DNA from: Firmicutes bacterium UBA3572
GTDB taxonomy: Bacteria; Bacillota; Desulfotomaculia; Desulfotomaculales; Desulforudaceae
Direction: 5' to 3'
NCBI GenBank assembly: GCA_002375985.1
Contig: DFNH01000040.1
Coordinates: 1-41,851 of the forward strand
Length of the DNA stretch: 41,851 bases
In this document: positions 39,502-41,851 of the stretch, one piece after another
Numbering within the stretch: the first letter of the stretch is position 1
Layout: the number at the start of each line of letters is the position of its first letter
Notes under the pieces: model-generated
Databases searched by the model: none
What the model was told of the DNA's origin: nothing
Seen by the model: only the letters and a program-made list of their open reading frames with translations
Program-made: the position numbers and the translations under genes

Positions 39502-40781
39502 CCTTTCTTTTCGAATCCCTGGCCGGAGGGTCGGTAGTACCTCCGGCCTTTTAAATTGTCCGGGAGGTACTGCTGCCGGACCCGGTGACCAGCAAAATCA
39601 TGGGGGTAAAGATAGCCGGTGTGGCCGAGCTTTTTAGCCCCGGGGTAGTGGGTGTCCCGCAGGTGTTTCGGGACCGGGCCGGATGGCAGTTTTTTGACGT
39701 CATCGAGGGCGGCTTCAATGGCTTTGTAGACGCTGTTGGACTTGGGAGCCAGGGCCAGGTAGACGATACACTGGGCTATTACGATGCGGGCCTCGGGCAT
39801 CCCGACCGCCTCCAGGGCGTTCCAGGCGGCGTGGGCGACCAGCATAGCCCGCGGGTCGGCCAGGCCGATGTCCTCGGATGCCAGGATGATCAGCCGGCGC
39901 ACGATGAACCGCTGGTCCTCACCGGCGCAAGTCATCCGGGCGTACCAGTGCAGGGCGGCGTCCGGGTCAGAGCCGCGGATGCTTTTGATAAAGGCGGAGA
40001 TGACGTCGTAGTGCTGATCGCCCGACTGATCGTAGTGCACCGCCGGCCGTTGGATTGACTCCTGGGCAGCTTCCAGGGTGATGTGCCGGATTCCGTCGTC
40101 ACTGGGCGGCGTGGACAGGACGGCCAGCTCCAGAGCGTTCAGGGCGCTGCGGGCGTCGCCGTTGGCCATGTGTACCAGGTGTTCCAACGCTTTGGCTTCC
40201 AGCTCCGCCGGGTGCCCGCCTAGCCCGCGCTCCCGGTCGGCGAGCGCCCGTTCCAGGATCGTCCGCAGGTGGGCGGGGGAGAGCGCCTCCAGTTGAAAGA
40301 CGCGGGTGCGGCTCAACAGCGCGCCCCGCATTTCAAAGTAGGGATTTTCGGTCGTCCCGCCGATGAAGGTGATGATGCCCTTTTCAATCCCGGGCAGGAG
40401 CACGTCTTGCTGGGACTTGTTGAAGGCGTGGCATTCGTCCACGAACAGGATTGTCTTTTTACCGTGATACTTCAGGTTGTCGGCCGCATCCTCCAGGACC
40501 TGGCGCAGTTCCTTCACGCCGGAGGAGACCGCACTGACCGTGCGGAACACGGCGGCCGTGGTTCGCGAGATAATGTAGGCCAGCGTGGTTTTGCCGCTGC
40601 CTGGGGGGCCGTACAGGATGATGGAGCCCAGGCGGTCGGCCTCGATCGCCCGGCGCAGGAGCTTGCCCGGAGCCAGGAGGTGTTCCTGGCCGACGAACTC
40701 GTCCAGCGTACGGGGGCGCATGCGGTCGGCCAGCGGCCGGTGCCCGCCGTTTTCTAACAACGGGGAGAAAAGGTCATTCAC
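39498..40781 (-). CDS. rarA: Replication-associated recombination protein RarA (MgsA)
   Basis: A 427-residue AAA+ ATPase. It has Walker A GPPGSGKT at 58-65, a FVDECHAFNKSQQDVLL segment with Walker B, the sensor GTTENPYFEMR, and the family C-terminus with HPHDF-like and LPDNLKGRRYY patterns. It acts at stalled replication forks and interacts with SSB. The start is GTG 40781-40779 behind AAGGAG on the minus strand. The last codons run through the VanW terminator on the opposite strand. Confidence 0.93.
   Translation of the reverse strand: MNDLFSPLLENGGHRPLADRMRPRTLDEFVGQEHLLAPGKLLRRAIEADRLGSIILYGPPGSGKTTLAYIISRTTAAVFRTVSAVSSGVKELRQVLEDAADNLKYHGKKTILFVDECHAFNKSQQDVLLPGIEKGIITFIGGTTENPYFEMRGALLSRTRVFQLEALSPAHLRTILERALADRERGLGGHPAELEAKALEHLVHMANGDARSALNALELAVLSTPPSDDGIRHITLEAAQESIQRPAVHYDQSGDQHYDVISAFIKSIRGSDPDAALHWYARMTCAGEDQRFIVRRLIILASEDIGLADPRAMLVAHAAWNALEAVGMPEARIVIAQCIVYLALAPKSNSVYKAIEAALDDVKKLPSGPVPKHLRDTHYPGAKKLGHTGYLYPHDFAGHRVRQQYLPDNLKGRRYYRPSGQGFEKKG
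39521..39552 (+). terminator. VanW terminator embedded in rarA
   Basis: GGCCGGAGG (39521-39529) and CCTCCGGCC (39540-39548) with a 10-nt loop, then TTTT. It lies after the VanW stop and inside the 3' coding end of convergent rarA. Confidence 0.8.
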
Positions 40782-41061
40782 GGCCGTTCACTCCTTGGCG
40801 CCTTTAAGTGTAGCATTTTCATGTTCAAGGGACAAAGAGGCGGAGAGAAGTCTGTGAAGATGTCCCCGCGATTCCAGACGACGTTCGGAAGAACAAAGTG
40901 CTGGAATCTCCAGTCCCCGTAAGCATCGGCTACCCAGGCTGCACCGCCGGCGACAGCGTAAGCCTCAACACTTTCCCCGGCGGAGCCGCAGAGGTTTTGC
41001 GAGGCGCTGCGGCTCCGGCTTAACGGCACTGCGGCTTAGCGGTGTTGCCCGGCGAGTCTGG
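40782..41061. other. Intergenic DNA with an 11-bp hairpin
   Basis: No supported gene in this stretch of about 280 nt. CGGAGCCGCAG (40981-40991) pairs perfectly with CTGCGGCTCCG (41007-41017) around a 15-nt loop. It may end the minus-strand toxin-antitoxin transcript, although no T-run follows. A minus-strand frame (40778-41029) is low-confidence and not called. Confidence 0.45.
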
Positions 41062-41472
41062 TCAAGGTTCCAGCCGGATAACACCTTCCAGTTTGTCGAA
41101 GTCTCTGTTATACGAATAAATCTCGCTCTGCTTGTGGACAAGCATCTGCGCGGCGATAACAGCATCGATCCAATCGAGGTTCTTTCCTACGTAGAGTTGG
41201 AGGGCCTTTTGAGCCGTTTTCTTGCTCGAAAAGCGCAAGCTGCGCAGGTTGAGAATGGGGATGAGCAGCTCACGGATCTGTTTCTTAGGCTGTTTATAAA
41301 ATTTTTCCAAGGTCCAGATGATATCTGCCAGGACAAGGTCGGGCAACCAGACTTCTTCGGTACCGGCTTCAACTCGCTTTAACAGCTCAGCGCAACGGTT
41401 TGCCTGCTCCGGAACATCATTGGTCAGAAAGCGGAGGATGACGTTAGCGTCGAGTGCGCGCACTTTTCTCAC
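41062..41472 (-). CDS. PIN-domain toxin (second VapC-like)
   Basis: A 136-residue PIN-domain protein. Acidic positions are Asp8 (ALDANVILRFL), Asp50 (VLADIIW), Asp103 (IDAVIAAQ) and Asp124 (NRDFD). The second position is usually Glu in VapC toxins (VLAE), so it is conservatively replaced by Asp. GTG at 41472-41470 is chosen because GGAGG lies 8-9 nt upstream; the frame continues into the antitoxin. The two genes overlap by 29 nt, so they are coupled. Confidence 0.82.
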   Translation of the reverse strand: MRKVRALDANVILRFLTNDVPEQANRCAELLKRVEAGTEEVWLPDLVLADIIWTLEKFYKQPKKQIRELLIPILNLRSLRFSSKKTAQKALQLYVGKNLDWIDAVIAAQMLVHKQSEIYSYNRDFDKLEGVIRLEP

Positions 41473-41695
41473 GGCTGCGTTCCTCCATTGCTTTATGGCG
41501 GGCGGCTTTGAAATCCTGCGGTGCTGAAACCTTAACGGCACCTTTGAGTGTCTCGATTCCCCCTTCGACGGGGAGAATCCGGGCGGCATCCTTTTCGACT
41601 ACGAACCGGACGCGCGCCCCGGGACGGAGGTTCAGAAGTTTCCTGACCTCGGCAGGCAAGGTAATCTGACCCTTTTTTGAAATCTTAGCGAACAC
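41444..41695 (-). CDS. AbrB-family antitoxin (second pair)
   Basis: An 83-residue protein with an N-terminal AbrB/SpoVT swapped hairpin (ISKKGQITLPAEVRKLLNL, then PGARVRFVVEKD) and a basic-acidic C-terminal helix for toxin binding. The GTG start at 41695-41693 follows GGAGGTT. A good promoter lies at 41739-41767, so the pair forms its own unit. It is probably self-repressing through the AbrB domain. Confidence 0.85.
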   Translation of the reverse strand: MFAKISKKGQITLPAEVRKLLNLRPGARVRFVVEKDAARILPVEGGIETLKGAVKVSAPQDFKAARHKAMEERSREKSARTRR

Positions 41696-41738
41696 TAAAC
41701 TTTAACCTCCATAAAGATAAAGGGTATACTTTTTGTGT

Positions 41739-41767
41739 ATTGTAAAGCAAAACCTCTGACTTGTAAA
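41739..41767 (-). promoter_or_regulatory. Promoter of the second AbrB/VapC pair
   Basis: On the minus strand TTTACA (41767-41762) and TACAAT (41744-41739) with a 17-nt spacer, about 45 nt upstream of the antitoxin start. Confidence 0.6.
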
Positions 41768-41851
41768 GCATCTTCTAATGAAGATCTGCCGCCATCACGC
41801 TTCCGTATCTCCCCCCTCAGACCCGTGTCTTGAGGCTCAGGCACGCCTTTG
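41768..41851. other. Window edge, unassigned
   Basis: These 84 nt show no supported gene. A minus-strand frame stays open here and through the promoter, but it has no recognisable content. Confidence 0.3.

Noticed and set aside
40778..41029. Minus-strand frame of 83 codons between rarA and the second toxin
   Set aside because: No ribosome site, overlap with the GC hairpin and the rarA leader, and no family resemblance.
1..41851. tRNA or rRNA genes
   Set aside because: I found no cloverleaf with a TTCRA-type arm and no conserved rRNA segment on either strand.

Overview
The window looks like chromosomal DNA of a GC-rich, anaerobic, endospore-forming Firmicute (Clostridia). The gene order resembles the Peptococcaceae/Thermoanaerobacterales neighbourhood, such as Desulforudis, Desulfotomaculum, Ammonifex or Carboxydothermus. 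Placement at genus level is inference. Supporting signs are the sporulation genes spoIIP, yqfC and yqfD, a CIRCE/HrcA heat-shock operon, a ferredoxin-linked 2-oxoacid oxidoreductase, a bifunctional AdhE, and an archaeal-type (Group III) chaperonin inside the dnaK operon.

Layout. 1-1055: the end of a glycine-rich protein, a perfect palindrome, and a graveyard of insertion-sequence scraps (an IstB tail, another transposase-like tail, REP-like hairpins). 1056-4473: a P-loop NTPase followed by a four-subunit 2-oxoacid:ferredoxin oxidoreductase (alpha, beta, gamma, ferredoxin). 4557-4850: a free-standing 53-residue zinc-ribbon peptide with its own promoter and terminator. 4929-9778: comEA, comEC, csaA, a thiamine-binding-type protein and holA. 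rpsT lies opposite at 9834-10097. 10236-12765: a holin-4-like membrane protein, spoIIP, a small membrane protein and an AbrB/VapC toxin-antitoxin pair. 12889-25970: the conserved Firmicute cluster lepA, hemW, hrcA, Group III chaperonin, grpE, dnaK, dnaJ, prmA, rsmE, mtaB, hinT and rpsU. 26077-28219: a small membrane peptide, a YeiH-type transporter on the minus strand, and an intergenic region with repeated GCCGAC sites. 28220-34942: yqfC, yqfD, phoH, pgpH (yqfF), ybeY, cdd and era. 35031-35228: a strong candidate structured RNA with a closing stem and a U-tract, of 6S-like size and shape. 35314-41695: a small hypothetical gene, adhE (minus), a VanW-family protein, rarA (minus) and a second AbrB/VapC pair (minus).

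How the genes work together. The Kor complex moves electrons between 2-oxoacids and ferredoxin. ComEA and ComEC form the DNA-uptake channel. The hrcA operon is headed by a sigma-A-like promoter and a perfect CIRCE operator, so the Group III chaperonin is probably HrcA-controlled together with DnaK, DnaJ and GrpE. The lepA-to-era stretch combines translation, RNA maturation, c-di-AMP turnover and sporulation functions in the order usual for Firmicutes. However, gpr, yqeY, dgkA and recO are not at their customary positions.

The most interesting items are the chaperonin placed directly behind its likely repressor gene, the candidate ncRNA between era and adhE, and a dispersed family of degenerate 7-nt tandem repeats at four intergenic sites. 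By my start choices only 19 of 44 intact genes start with ATG; 17 use GTG and 8 use TTG.
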